64,000 bases of DNA from Dryomyza anilis (GCA_951804985.1 OX638133.1:3926501-3990500); one strand, 5' to 3'. Positions 1-12,399 are shown, numbered from the stretch's first letter. Numbers and translations are program-made. Notes: generated by a model not told the origin, from the sequence alone.

Positions 1-1363
1 TAAAAATATAAAAATATAAAAATATAAAAATATAAAAATATAAAAATATAAAAATATAAAAATATAAAAATATAAAAATATAAAAATATAAAAATATAAA
101 AATATAAAAATATAAAAATATAAAAATATAAAAATATAAAAATATAAAAATATAAAAATATAAAAATATAAAAATATAAAAATATAAAAATATAAAAATA
201 TAAAAATATAAAAATATAAAAATATAAAAATATAAAAATATAAAAATATAAAAATATAAAAATATAAAAATATAAAAATATAAAAATATAAAAATATAAA
301 AATATAAAAATATAAAAATATAAAAATATAAAAATATAAAAATATAAAAATATAAAAATATAAAAATATAAAAATATAAAAATATAAAAATATAAAAATA
401 TAAAAATATAAAAATATAAAAATATAAAAATATAAAAATATAAAAATATAAAAATATAAAAATATAAAAATATAAAAATATAAAAATATAAAAATATAAA
501 AATATAAAAATATAAAAATATAAAAATATAAAAATATAAAAATATAAAAATATAAAAATATAAAAATATAAAAATATAAAAATATAAAAATATAAAAATA
601 TAAAAATATAAAAATATAAAAATATAAAAATATAAAAATATAAAAATATAAAAATATAAAAATATAAAAATATAAAAATATAAAAATATAAAAATATAAA
701 AATATAAAAATATAAAAATATAAAAATATAAAAATATAAAAATATAAAAATATAAAAATATAAAAATATAAAAATATAAAAATATAAAAATATAAAAATA
801 TAAAAATATAAAAATATAAAAATATAAAAATATAAAAATATAAAAATATAAAAATATAAAAATATAAAAATATAAAAATATAAAAATATAAAAATATAAA
901 AATATAAAAATATAAAAATATAAAAATATAAAAATATAAAAATATAAAAATATAAAAATATAAAAATATAAAAATATAAAAATATAAAAATATAAAAATA
1001 TAAAAATATAAAAATATAAAAATATAAAAATATAAAAATATAAAAATATAAAAATATAAAAATATAAAAATATAAAAATATAAAAATATAAAAATATAAA
1101 AATATAAAAATATAAAAATATAAAAATATAAAAATATAAAAATATAAAAATATAAAAATATAAAAATATAAAAATATAAAAATATAAAAATATAAAAATA
1201 TAAAAATATAAAAATATAAAAATATAAAAATATAAAAATATAAAAATATAAAAATATAAAAATATAAAAATATAAAAATGTAAAAATGTAAAAATATAAA
1301 AATGAAATATGAAAATATAAAAAGAAATATAAAAATTAAAAATATAAAAAATAAAAAATAAAA
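1..1363. repeat. (TAAAAATA)n satellite
   Basis: The 8-base unit TAAAAATA repeats without a single error from base 1 to base 1279, about 160 copies, and the array continues off the window edge. From 1280 to about 1363 it decays with G substitutions and unit-length changes. The sharp change from perfect to degenerate at one edge fits a young expansion inside an older tract, or an assembly-filled simple repeat. Confidence 0.98.
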
Positions 1364-3040
1364 AATTGTTTATGCCCTAAACTTACGCCAGTCGTTGCTT
1401 TACAAAAAATGGTTGCCTTAAAGTATGCAATTGTTTTCAATACTTGGCACACCGCAAAAATCAACTGATGTCTGATGCAATTAGGACTCAATTAAAAGTG
1501 TTCAAATTGTTAAAGTTTTTCTGTTGTATTTTCTTTGTTTGCGCTGCTCCTCTGCGCCTGGTCTAGCCACTGACGACAGCATTTTCCTCTGATGTTAGAG
1601 TAAATCTTAAGCGTAAACAGCACTAATCAAAAATATACAGGGAAGAGTAAACTGGGAAAAATATACAGAATATAAAAATAATTCATTAAAAAAAAGATTC
1701 AAAAAATAAAATACCATCAGGCAACGAAACAGCAAAGCAACTGAAAAAAATCAAAATAAAAGAAAATAAAATACAGTAAAGAAGAAGGTTTCAAAGAAGT
1801 AGACGAGGCTGTTGGAATAGAGCTCTATTACAAGTTCATTTTCAAGCCGCAAATGTATTTCTCATCCCTCTACTATGTACTTGTTTTAGTTTTCTATCTT
1901 TTTTTTATATAAATTTTTATATATTTTCTTATAAATTTTTATACAGTTTTTCAAACAGCTTTCTGGAGCGACCAAGTGCTCACTCACTCCTAAGTTTTTG
2001 TATTTTTTTATATTTTTATTTAACAATTGCAAAAATGTTTTTACTAAAATTGAAGCTAAAAATAAAAGAAAACCGCTGCAAAGTGCTGCTCAAGTGTTTT
2101 GGTCGAAATTAAACAAAAGCAACGCCAGCCGGCCAGGCAAACGAAGTAGTTGCTAAAAAAGCTGCAAAATTCAAAAAAAAAACTAAAAAAACACGTGAAA
2201 ATTTCTTCGTCGAAACTTTTTCTCAATTGTTGTTGTTTTGTTTTAGTTTTCGTTTATGTTGCACGTAAAAGTGTTGCATTCAAAGTTGGCAGCGTCAGCA
2301 GCAACAAGCAAACCAATGCTGATACCTTGATACACTTTGCAGCACTTTGCGTGCTTTGCCTTAGCTCCCTCTCTTTCCCTACGTCCCTCTTTTTAACAGT
2401 TGCCGCTCTTCTATAAAGATTGTTTTTGTTTCGTGTTCTCGTTGCTCCTTTTGCTGTTGGCCGCACACAATATGTTGTTCTTTTAAATACTGTCAACCAA
2501 AAGCACATCCGAAGCACATACCACACACGCACACAGACACGCACTGCACAGACACAGACTGCAACCAATAACTCTGGCAACCCTAACAACTCTGGCATCA
2601 CCTACGCCAACCAAGTTTCAATTTGAGTTTTGCCATCCACACCTTTTGTTGTTTGCGTTTTACGCTTTTGCAAAATTTCATCAACTACTCAACACAAAGA
2701 TTTTGTTAGGGAAAAGTTGAGGAAAGCCAAAAGTCAACATATTTGCAGCTGGTAATCAAGCTTTTTCGAGGTGGAGGATAAGGAGGAGGGAACGCGCACA
2801 GCATGTATGTGAAAAACTTTTGTTACTCTAATGAACAGCAATGCGACTATATGGTGTAATATTAGAAAATAATTGCAAATGCTTTTGGCCAAGTTTTTCA
2901 CAAAGCAGCTCATTAGGATTTTGCATATTAACCAATTTTTCATTAACTATTTTTCGGAAAAAGGTAATTTATTTTGTGATTTTTGCATTTTTAAAGTTTT
3001 TTTTTAAGCTTTGTAGTTTTTTCTTAAGCTTTTTTGTATA
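1364..3040. other. Gene-free stretch with UTR-like segments
   Basis: No convincing reading frame. Segments near 1500-1620 and 2100-2640 are richer in G and C and contain CA/GCA-rich text such as is common in fly 5' UTRs and conserved intronic sequence. The short open frames here overlap on both strands and have no splice or start context, so none is called. Confidence 0.5.
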
Positions 3041-5060
3041 GAATTTTCAGTATTTTTTAAGTAAGGATTTTTAAAAGTTTTTAAGTAAATATAGTTAAAA
3101 AGCTTTTAAGTAAAGACTGTTTTAAAGTTTATAAGTAAGGTATTCTTAAAATCATTTTGTAAAAACTTTTAAAATGTTTTTAATAGTGTAATTTTTAAAA
3201 GCCTTTAATAAAGACTTTTAACAAATTTTTGTATATTTTATTCAAGAGCTTATAATAAAGTCTTTTTAAATGATTTTAGTAGAGACTTCAAAAAGCTTTT
3301 ATTAAAAAATTTTAAAAGCTTATAATAAAGATTTTTTTAATTATTTAAGTAGACTTTAAAAACCTTTTAGTACAAATTTTAGTGAAAACTTTAAAATTTA
3401 TTTATTAAACCTTTTAAAAAAAGTTAAAGTAAAACTTTTTAAACTTTTAAAATCATTAAAAGACTGTTTCTCAGTTACTTTTAGTGCCAACTTTTAAAAG
3501 GTATTTACTAAACCTTTTGAAAAGTATTTATTTAAAGCTTTTGAGCGTCTCTAATAAAATCATAAAAAAGTTTATTATTTAAAGCTTATAAATAGTCTGT
3601 ACTAAAAGCTTTTAAAAAACTCTTATAAAGTTTTTACAGATTAAGAACAGTAATTACTTAAAGCTTTTTAAAGTAGTTTAAAATTTAGGTTTTAGAAATC
3701 TTTATTAAAAGCTTTTAAAAAAATCGATAATGCTTTTTCAGGTTTACATTCATTCAAAATTTTTAAAGTTTTTTATTAAAGCTTTTAATACTTTTAAAAA
3801 CAAATTATATTATACCAATTAGGTTTTAATGAAGCTTTTGATTAAAGCTTTTAAGATTTTTAATAAAGCTTTTAAGCTTTTTAATAAATCTTTTAAACTT
3901 TTTAATAAAGCTTTTAAGATTTTTAATAAAGCTTTTAAGATTTTTAATAACGCTTTTAAGATTTTTAATAAAGCTTAAAAAAACTTTTTTATCTTTTAAA
4001 TAAAGCTTTTAAGCTTTTTAATAAAGCATTTAAGCTTTTTAATAAAGCTTTTAAGCTTTTTAATAAAGCTTATAAAAAAAACATTTTTTTTTATTTTTTG
4101 AAGCACTATTTCATATTTTATCTTAAGCTAAATTTTTTTTAGTTTTTTTTTTAAGCTTTTAGTTTCCACTTTAATTGGATTTGAATGAAAGGTTTTTTTT
4201 TTATTCCTGTTTTATCTGTTAAAAGCTTAAAAGACTAAATTATATTTAATGATTCTTCTTTTTAATAAAGCTTTTAAACTTTTTAATAAAGCTTTTAAGA
4301 TTTTTAATAAAGCTTTTAAGATTTTTAATAAAGCTTTTAAGATTTTTAATAAAGCTTATAAAAAAAAATTTTATCTTTTAAATAAAGCTTTTAAGCTTTT
4401 TAATAAAGCTTTTAAGCTTTTTAATAAAGCATTTAAGCTTTTTAATAAAGCTTTTAAGCTTTTTAATAAAGCTTATAAAAAAAACTTTTTTTTTTATTTT
4501 TTGAAGCACTATTTCATATTTTATCTTATGCTAAATTTTTTTTAGTTTTTTTTAAAGCTTTTAATTTTAGTTTCCACTTCAATTGGATTTGAATGAGTTT
4601 TTTTTTGATTCCTGTTTAATCTGTTAAGAGCTTTAAACGCTAAATTTTATTTAATGATTTTAAATATATTATTTAAGCTTTTCAATCCAATATTCTTATT
4701 AAAGCTTTTAAATCAAACCAATTCATTAATGATTTTATTTAATCGTTTTAATCAAGCTTTAATACTTTTTATTAAAATTTTAAACTTTTTTTTTATTCAT
4801 GTTTTCAATTTATTCAGACTAAAAAAAACTCTTTTCATTCAAAGCTTCTTTGTAAAGCTTTTTAATTAAAGCTTCATATTAAAGCTTTTCAATTAAAGCT
4901 TTCCACTAAAGTTTTTCAATTAAAGCTGTATGTCATAACTTCCATAATCAAAGTTTTATATCAAAGTCTTTTTAATCAAAGCAATTTATTAATGATTTTT
5001 ATTTAATCGTTTTAATCAATCTTTAATACCTATTATGGAAATGTAAAGCTTTTTATTTAA
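3041..5060. repeat. Degenerate AAGCTTTTAA-type minisatellite with a local duplication
   Basis: About 2 kb is built from variants of TTTTTAATAAAGCTTTTAAG, with a HindIII-type palindrome core AAAGCTTT. The most regular part is a two-copy tandem duplication: roughly 3877-4257 matches 4258-4660, including the non-repetitive landmark GAAGCACTATTTCATATTTT at 4099 and 4503. Copy 2 has one extra 21-base unit. The frame open at 4249-4545 repeats FNKAFKL only because the 21-base unit is a multiple of three. Confidence 0.9.
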
Positions 5061-5353
5061 GCTTATAATTTATATTTTTGAAATTATATTTTCAATTCAT
5101 TCAGATTAGTGCACTTAAAGCATAGTTCACAGGTCCATCAAAAACAAAACTGAATAATATTTACCTGCTTAAAAATATTTACATAAAAAAAAACAAAAAA
5201 AAAAAGCATACAAAGTAACACAGTTTTTGTTTCTAAATAATTTTGCTATTTTTACAATTTTGTTACATTGCACAATAAAATATAAATATTTTCCACGACT
5301 TCACAAACAACTTCACAAATGCACTTGAATTAATTTTAGCAAAAGACAATAAA

Positions 5354-5593
5354 ATGAAAGCCAAATTCAAAATAATACAAACTGTGGAAAATGCAACAAA
5401 TAAAAGGTTGAAAATCCCGAGACAAGTGGAAATTTTGAAGCAAACGACATGGAATGGCATAGCAAGGAAATGCGACAGAGCGACAAAAAATCCGAGTGAC
5501 AAAAAGGCAAAAGTTTCGCGTGATGCCACCGCCCACCCCTCTCTGGAAATTGAGGGCACAAATGCAAATAATAAAACTTTATTTGCGAAGTAG
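5354..5593 (+). CDS. Possible short ORF, 79 residues, unrecognised
   Basis: An ATG-initiated frame encodes a lysine-rich, basic peptide (starts MKAKFKIIQTVEN, ends NNKTLFAK). It has no signal peptide, membrane segment or motif I recognise. The codons look less AT-driven than the surroundings, and an exon with strong splice sites lies 340 bases downstream on the same strand. It could also be chance or a 5' UTR segment. Confidence 0.22.
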   Translation: MKAKFKIIQTVENATNKRLKIPRQVEILKQTTWNGIARKCDRATKNPSDKKAKVSRDATAHPSLEIEGTNANNKTLFAK

Positions 5594-5933
5594 ATTTTTG
5601 TTGTTTGGGGCATTATTTTGTATTTTTTGCAATAATATTTAATTTAAATTTTGCATTCGAAAGCATTTGCTGCAAGAGCAAACAGTTGATTATCATTTTA
5701 TTTTTTTTTTAGTTTTTGCAAATTTTTCCGCTTTTGAGCTCATTATGGTTGGCAGTTTGGCAGGCACTTTTGACATTTTCAATTAGCGAAATTGTTGACA
5801 ATTCAAATAGCTGCTTTTATTGAAATCAGATTTTGTTATTGTTTCAACATAGTGATTCTTTTTTACAATATACTTGAATTTAAATTGCAGTAAATTTTTA
5901 ATAATTTTTTTTTTCTTTCTTCTGCTTTTTCAG

Positions 5934-5977
5934 TATTGCCAACATGTTGCCATTAGGCCATTGACACAAATACAAAG
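5934..5977 (+). CDS. Candidate 44-base internal exon
   Basis: A long pyrimidine tract (TTTCTTTCTTCTGCTTTTTC) ends in AG at 5932-5933, and a consensus donor AAG|GTAAGT begins at 5978. The 44 bases between are open only in the first frame, encoding YCQHVAIRPLTQIQ plus two bases; the other two frames contain stops. It may be a coding micro-exon of a large plus-strand gene or a 5' UTR exon, in which case its ATG would give a six-codon upstream ORF. The gene is not recognised. Confidence 0.5.
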
Positions 5978-6655
5978 GTAAGTGCATTTATTTGCCCAAG
6001 TAATAAGTACCATAGAGCACTAGTGCAAAAACAACTACAGCATTATGTTGGCCACGCAGCTGGGCGCTACCTTGGACCGTCCTGCCTCTGTTGCTGCCTC
6101 AGAACCGCTTTGAAGCTTTGAGCGTATTACACTCACATGCAAAAGTAGGCACTTTAGTCACTACATTTTGTATTTTTTGTTGTTGTTTTTACTACACTTC
6201 TACGCAATGATGCTCAAAGGGTTCATTATGAACGATGGGCACTTGTAGCAGGAAAGCAGTGGAGAACCAAGTGCGCTGTGAAGAGTCTCGCAGTTAGTGT
6301 TGGAGACTGAGCGAGGGGGAGAAAAAGACTGACTTGCCAAAGAGCTTTAATATATTTTCGTAGAAAATACGAATAGAAATAGGTAGATGAAGTTTTGTAT
6401 TATGATGTTTAATATTTTATATAATATTTAATTTCATATTCTAGTGGTAGCTCAAGGCATACATTTAAAATGCATATTTAAAATTAAAGAGGTTCTAAAA
6501 TGTAACTATTTGTCAAAAAGGTTTTTAATAAATAAAAAAGTCTGTTGTATTATAAGATTCTTAATGACATTTTTACATTCATTAAATGACGAAATTTCGA
6601 TAAGACAATTTAATTATTAAAAATTAGAGGTCAGAGATAAGGGATAATGTACTGA
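5978..6655. other. No gene seen
   Basis: AT-rich sequence with a short GC-richer part at 6040-6340. No supported reading frame, repeat array or RNA gene was found. Confidence 0.5.
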
Positions 6656-8645
6656 TGTTAACTTTTAATAAAAATTTAAAAACCAAAAGTAAACTTTTTT
6701 ATCGAAAAAAAAATGTTTGATCAACAAAAACAACAATGTTCGAATATTTTCGAAAACATTTTTTTTTAATTTTTGGGTGATAAAAACAACGCAATATTGA
6801 AACAGCATATTCCGTCAAAATATAACTATTCTACAAAAACAGCAATGTTCGAAAATTTTCGAAAAAAAAAATATTTTCTAAAAAATGTTTGGACGACAAA
6901 AAGAACACTCCATTTCCAAATATATTAAAAAACTTTTAACCGAAAAAAACGACAATGTTCGAAAAAAAATATTCAAACATTTTCGAAAAAAAATTGTGAG
7001 AACAAAAACGTAATAGTCGAAAAAAAAAAATATTATACAAAAACATCGATATTGGAAAATATCGAAAAATTTTCAAAAACAAAATATTCGTCAAAAAATT
7101 GGTTTGGAAAAATTTCTGAAAAAAATCTTAAAGAATGTTTGGACCAAAAAAATGTTTGGTAGCAAAAATATGTTAGAAAATTTTCGATACAAAAAATATT
7201 TGCTAAAAAATTTTTGGACGGCAAAAAGAGCACATCATTTCCAAATATATAAAAAAAAAACTTTCAACCAAAAAAAAACAACAATGTTCAAAAAAAAAAA
7301 AAAAAAATTAAAAATTTAATGGACAACATTTTTTTTTAGAGAAATTTTGAAAAAAAATGGTTGGACGACAAAAACAACGCTATGGTCGAAATCAACATTT
7401 TCAAAAAAAAAAAATATATATTCAAAAATTTTCGAAAAAAATTGGGAGAACAAAAACGTAATGGTCGAAATCACCATTTTACAAAAAAAATATTCTACAA
7501 AACATCAATATTGGAATATATCGAAAAATTTTCAAAAAAAAATATTCGTCAAAAAATTTGTTTTGAAAAAAAAGTACAAAAACAACGTAATGGTAGAAAT
7601 CAACATTTAAAAAAAAAAAAATCGTCAAAAACAACAATATTAGAAAATTTTCGAAATAAAAATTGTTAAAAATACAACTTCTTCGAAAGCAAAAATCTTG
7701 TTAAAAAAGCATCATTTTTCAAAAACATTATACGAAAAAAGATGTTCGAAAAAGTAAAAAAAAATATAAAAAAAAATGTTTGTCAACAAAAGCAACGAAA
7801 TCGCCGAAGTCAACATTTTGAAAAATAAAAAAATATTCTGCAAAAACAACAAATTTGAAAATTTGCGAAAAAAAATTTACAATAAAATATTCTACAAAAA
7901 CATCAATATTGTAAAATATGGAAAATTTTCACAAAAAAAAAAAAATCGTCAAAAACAACAATATTCGAAAATTTTCGAACTAAAAATTGTTAAAAATACT
8001 ACTTATTCGAAAACAAAAATGTTGGTAAAAAAAGCATCATTTTTCAAAAAACATATTCGAAAAAAAAGATGTTCGAAAAAAAAATATAAAAAAATGTTTT
8101 GTCAACAAAAACAACGCAATCGCCGAAGTCAACATTTACAAAAATAAAAAAATATTCTGCAAAAACAACATTAATCGAAAATTTGCGAAAAAAAAATTTA
8201 CAAAAAAAATATTCTACAAAAACATCCTATTGGAAAATATCGAAAAATTTAAAAAAAAAATATTCGTCAAAAAAATTGTTTTGAAAAATTTCGAAAATAA
8301 AAGTACAAGACAACGCAATGGTAGAAATCAACATTTAAAAAAAAAAAAATCGTCAAAAAGAACAATATTCGAAAATTTTCGAAATAAAAATTGTTAAAAA
8401 AATGCAACGAAAATGTTGTTAAAAAAAGAACTATTTTTAAAACAAAATTATTCAAAAAAAAAATATGTTCGAAAAAGTTCGAAAAAAAAAATGTTTTTTC
8501 GACAAAAACAACGGAATCGCCGAGATCAACATTTTCAAAAACAAAAGAAAAATATTCGATAAAAACATTAATATTCGAAAATTTTCGAACAATAATTTTT
8601 GACGTCAATAACAACGCAATGTTTAAAATCAACATTTTACAACAA
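6656..8645. repeat. Degenerate GTC-AAAAACAAC-TTCGAAAATTTTCGAA repeat
   Basis: About 2 kb made of poly-A-linked modules: GACAAAAACAACG, a TCGAAATCAACATTT box, ATATTCTACAAAAACATC, and the palindromic TTCGAAAATTTTCGAA. Modules recur in the same order with a higher-order period near 320-400 bases (compare 7779, 8097 and 8498). The K/N-rich frames on the plus strand are by-products of the A-rich repeat. Confidence 0.88.
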
Positions 8646-8667
8646 CATATTTTTATATTTCTCCAAT

Positions 8668-8845
8668 CAATGGCGGGGCGAGAGCTTTTCTAAGGCAATG
8701 TTTTAAATGTCTCACCCGAGAGGTTGCGCGATATAGAAAAATGTTTTCTATGAAAAGATTTTGTTAGTCCTAGCCCAGATTTGAAGATGAGACAATTCGG
8801 CACGCAGTCTCAAAACCTAACCACGATGCTACAGAGTCTACCATT
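8668..8845 (-). mobile_element. Decayed copy of tRNA-derived SINE, family 1
   Basis: The text GCGAGAGCTTTTCTAAGGCAA and the following 130 bases align with the SINEs at 12400 and 52002. The tRNA-like head at 8790-8840 is badly decayed, and A and B boxes are hard to recognise. It is the oldest-looking of the three copies and sits directly against the end of the 6.7-8.6 kb repeat. Confidence 0.75.
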
Positions 8846-8849
8846 TAAT

Positions 8850-9679
8850 TATTCTAAATTTTTATTATTTTAAAATATCAAAATGACACACAACATACAA
8901 ATATAAAAAATAAAATAGTTTAAATACAAAAAATACATTTTTTAAAGCAAAAATGGCATATAAAAAAAATTAATAATTAAAATAAAACTTGGTCGATAAA
9001 AAATGTTTAAATGTTTATTAAAAATAACAAAAAAAAAAACCAAATGTTATTTTTATAATATTTTTTTTAAAATACCATATTTTATTAAAAGATTTTTGCA
9101 ATTATTAAATTCTCTCGACACATTCCTCAATTCAATTAAAATTTTATAGAGCAAATGCCTTTTTCTGTATTTCGAAATAAAAGACTAGCGAAAAGTGACA
9201 GCATTTTAAATCAATTTCAAAGCTTTAAAAGTAAAAAAATGTAATCCAAATTTGTGGGATTTTGAGATTTTCGTCACTCGTTTCGAAATAGAGAAAGTAG
9301 ATGGACGAAAGTAAAACACCTACCTCAGACACCGCATAAAAACAAATTTCAAATGGACAAACGCGATGTTTATATCACAAGCTATCTGTTTTCCGCGCGA
9401 TCCTAAAAAATGCTTTAAATCTGCCAGTAAAATTCCACAAAACTTTACAACCTGCTATACACTTCCCAAAAGAATCCATTTGTCTGTGTGTTTGCCGTAA
9501 AAATATTCCTGAAAATTACCAAACATTTTGTCTCGGGATAGACTTACTTTTGCCTTTTATTGCATCGTGACAGAATTAATTAAAATAAAAAAAAATATTT
9601 GCATTTGAGTAGCATATTTAATCATGATTCAAAATTATATGAGAGTTTTTGCAAAATATAAAAGTTGAAAATAAACCAG
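8850..9679. other. AT-rich, no gene seen
   Basis: No supported coding frame. A GC-richer part at 9260-9560 (contains GACTCGTTTCGAAATAG-like text) shows no start, splice or repeat signal that I can use. Confidence 0.45.
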
Positions 9680-10432
9680 TTGGGAAGGTTAGATCACATG
9701 GGAAATTTTAAAGTAGGTGTAATTATGATAGTTAGGATTATCAAAATTATAGTCGGTCTAAGCCGACTATAAATACCCTACACATATGTGTGGTTACCAT
9801 TCAAAGTGATATATAGGTCACCAGGGTATACGAATCCTGAAAATAACTACAAACATTCAATCGCTGAAGAATTTCCATTCATTTGATACCCATATTTACA
9901 AATGGGTAGGTGTACCGAATTTCGATTTTTTTTTTTGTGAACCACAAGTCTTTTCGCCGGAAAACATTATTATCATGTATTTGAGCATGATGTCAATATA
10001 TATTTGACCAACAAAGTTTACCTAAGCACGTATACATAAAAATTGATCGTTATATGTACATTTTATATGTGGTATTTGAACATAAGTGGTCGGATCATAG
10101 GTCACCATGGACCGATCTCGCCAATTTTTTCGCACATACAGCGTAGGTATATTAGTAATCTAAGTTATAAGTTTCATTTATCTAGCTCTTCAATTTTAAA
10201 AGTCTTAGGGATTTCAACAGACAGACAGACAGACAGACGGACAGACAGACGGACAGACAGACGGACAGACAGACAGACAGACGGACAGACGGACATCGCT
10301 AAATCGACTCAGGAGGTCATGCTGATCAAGAATATATATACTTTTCCATACCGGAGATGCTTTCTTCTGGGTGTTACAAACGGCGTACCAAACTGAATAT
10401 ACCCTTTCACTCTTAGTGTAGGGTATAAAAAC
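9680..10432 (+). mobile_element. DINE-1/mini-me-like non-autonomous Helitron relative
   Basis: The element shows a 5' palindrome TATAGTCGG-6-CCGACTATA at 9748-9771, an internal GACA/GACG microsatellite at 10217-10294 (GTCY on the other strand), a following CATCGCTAAATCGACTC box, a CAAGAATATATATACTTT box, and a 3' hairpin TATACCCT...AGGGTATA at 10398-10427. Dipteran mini-me/DINE-1 elements are known for a GTCY microsatellite followed by these boxes and an AGGGTATA end. Partial relatives lie at 59240 and 62690. The family assignment is from memory of the motif order, not from a search. Confidence 0.75.
10217..10294 (+). repeat. (GACA/GACG)n microsatellite inside the DINE-1-like element
   Basis: Nearly uninterrupted GACA with regularly placed GACG units. 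It encodes DRQTDRRTDR-type text by chance. It belongs to the host element. Confidence 0.95.
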
Positions 10433-10439
10433 GAATGAT

Positions 10440-11755
10440 TCTTATTTTTCAAAGGGTGAATCAGATTTTTGCTTATATGCAGAAGTAAATTTCCTATCAT
10501 TAAGAAACATTAAATTTTGTTATAAAAAAACCTTAATTTATGAAAAGAAAAACGAAAACAATTATTTATTTTTAAATTACCTTGCACTTAAATCAATGAA
10601 AATTAAATTAGATATTTGTAAACTTCTTAACATCAGGAAACTGTTTTCTTTTTGTTGCAATCCATAGCAGCATCTACTTAATTATATACCTATCTGGCAC
10701 TTGATAATTAACATCATTTACACAGTTTATTAAATTCGACATAATTTCGCAAATAAAACAACATCGCGCTCATTATAAATCATTCATTTAGTAGAACTTA
10801 CAATGTGCCCAAACTACCAGCAATTAGTGCACATTTGGCAGCCGTTCTATGCCGCTTCTTGTATCTGTGGCATAGAGATACAAAATAAAATGTACAAAAA
10901 ATAGGTGCGCTATCTAGCCTTGGGTGTTTATGTGCCTGAAATCTTGCTTTTCTGATTTGCCACATCTCAGCAGAACCAGGAACAGGCCAAAAATCTCATG
11001 TAGTACGGCACATTAACAGGCCGGGAAGTAGGGCGTCGCAAACTTTTGTCTCTCTGATTTTTGTTATCTGTTTGCGTTGCTGGTACTGCTACTTCTGATG
11101 TTGCTGTTGCTGATGCTGGTCCTCCGACAGCACTTTGTTGCATGCATATAAATTGCATTCATTTGAATACGCTTAAGGATAAAAGCTGACTATTATTTTT
11201 TTTTGTTTTTTCACAAAAATGTCTGCTTCCTGCATGATTTCCGTGGCAGCGCGTGGAAGTGATGTTGCAAAAGTTGAAATTCGTCGAGAATATAATGCGA
11301 AATAAAATAGACATGGGCCCTTTACATAGTGTATACCAAAAATTGTAGCATTGATATGGTCCGTTGGGTGGTGAGTGTGATGTGGTGTGTTTGCTATTGG
11401 ATCCCGAAAGGGGTTTTATGCAAATCGAATAGTCGACGTTGGAATTGAGATTTGAATGCATTAGGTAAATGTATCTGTGTAAATGAGTTCGGAAACAAAC
11501 TTTCGCTGATTTGTGTAATGCTCATGTTGGCCAAATTCCAAAACAATGAAAAAGTATGTATATGAAAAAATTCACGCGGTCGTTGCTTCGAATTTAACAG
11601 ACAAGGCGTATTATAAAAATGATTTAATCACATTTGTCAATGCATTTTTACGCAATCTGCTAAAAACTCATATTTCACAAAAATATTTTTTTTTCTTCTA
11701 AATTTGAAAAGAGTTTTCAATTTCTAGTTTAAGAAAAGAACAAACAAATGTTAGT
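10440..11755. other. No firm gene; GC-richer island at 10.8-11.45 kb
   Basis: Two minus-strand frames stay open here (10967-11158 and 11159-11461; the second starts with ATG). The first overlaps a CAGCAACAG-type simple stretch and neither has recognisable domains. They are separated by a stop and are not called as genes. Confidence 0.35.
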
Positions 11756-11773
11756 CGCAAATTCACATACTGA

Positions 11774-11779
11774 TTTATT
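11774..11779 (-). terminator. Poly(A) signal of the small peptide gene
   Basis: AATAAA on the minus strand, 30 bases beyond the TAA, followed by GT-rich text (TATGTGAATTTG). It fits a 3' UTR of about 50 bases. Confidence 0.55.
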
Positions 11780-11809
11780 TTGTATATAAAATGAAACCAG
11801 TTCAACCTA

Positions 11810-11947
11810 TTAAGGTGCTTGCGCTTGAGGTGCTTCTCGAGCCACGGCAATCAAGAAAACCACTACGGCCATTAAAGTGTTCATATACTGAAATATAAAA
11901 TATACATGAAACGTTTTATGAATTTTTATTATTCAAATACTAACCAT
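11810..11947 (-). CDS. Compact spliced gene for a 26-residue secreted peptide
   Basis: Exon 1 contributes only the ATG (11947-11945) in a perfect fly context, CAACATG. The donor G|GTTAGT starts a 57-base intron (11944-11888) that ends TATATTTCAG. Exon 2 (11887-11810) continues TATATGAAC and ends at a TAA. The product begins MYMNTLMAVVVFLIAVA, a hydrophobic signal-peptide core, and continues REAPQAQAP to the stop. If cleavage follows AVA, nine residues are released. Without splicing the frame closes after four codons. A TATA/initiator pair lies upstream and AATAAA lies 30 bases past the stop, giving a mature mRNA of roughly 180 bases. This layout is typical of very small secreted fly peptides such as seminal or immune-induced ones, but I do not recognise the sequence. 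A relic of a longer gene is possible. Confidence 0.6.
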
Positions 11948-12018
11948 GTTGTTGATTTTTGTATTCAAAGCGATTCAATGTTTGAAGACAAACTGTAATT
12001 TTTACTTGCAACAAGTTA

Positions 12019-12027
12019 GTATTTATA
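12019..12027 (-). promoter_or_regulatory. TATA box plus initiator of the small peptide gene
   Basis: On the minus strand TATAAATAC lies at 12027-12019, and an initiator-like ACAGTTT lies at 11996-11990. The distance from the first T to the A of the initiator (about 33 bases) is right for fly core promoters. The ATG follows 47 bases further on. Confidence 0.6.
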
Positions 12028-12399
12028 TCTTAACATCTATTGATGCTTTGTTGTTTTTAAGAATGTTTTTAAATAGTTCAATTTTATAATTTCATTAAAC
12101 CATAGCGAAACGAATTAATTACTGTACAGAACACTTGTATAATTAGTATGCATATCAAGCACTTATATCATCCGCGAAGAAAACAATTTTATTTGTAAAA
12201 AGGAATTTGCTATAACAATATATACTAGGAAATATTAGAAATATATGTCTCAATTTGATGTTTGGAATTGTATATTGGCATTGTATATTAGAATAGTTAT
12301 TAATATGCGTAAAATTTAATTAGTTTCTCTTTAAAGAAACAAAATAAGAAAGTTTCTTGTAGACTATTGTGTAATATAAGATATATAATATATAATAGT

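Noticed and set aside
4249..4545. Repeat protein FNKAFKL
   Set aside because: The frame stays open because the 21-base repeat unit is a multiple of three.
7104..8693. Lysine/asparagine-rich proteins
   Set aside because: Compositional frames in an A-rich repeat; frames overlap and shift between repeat units.
11159..11461. 100-codon protein on the minus strand
   Set aside because: ATG-initiated but of random composition, with no domain or promoter; kept only as a note.
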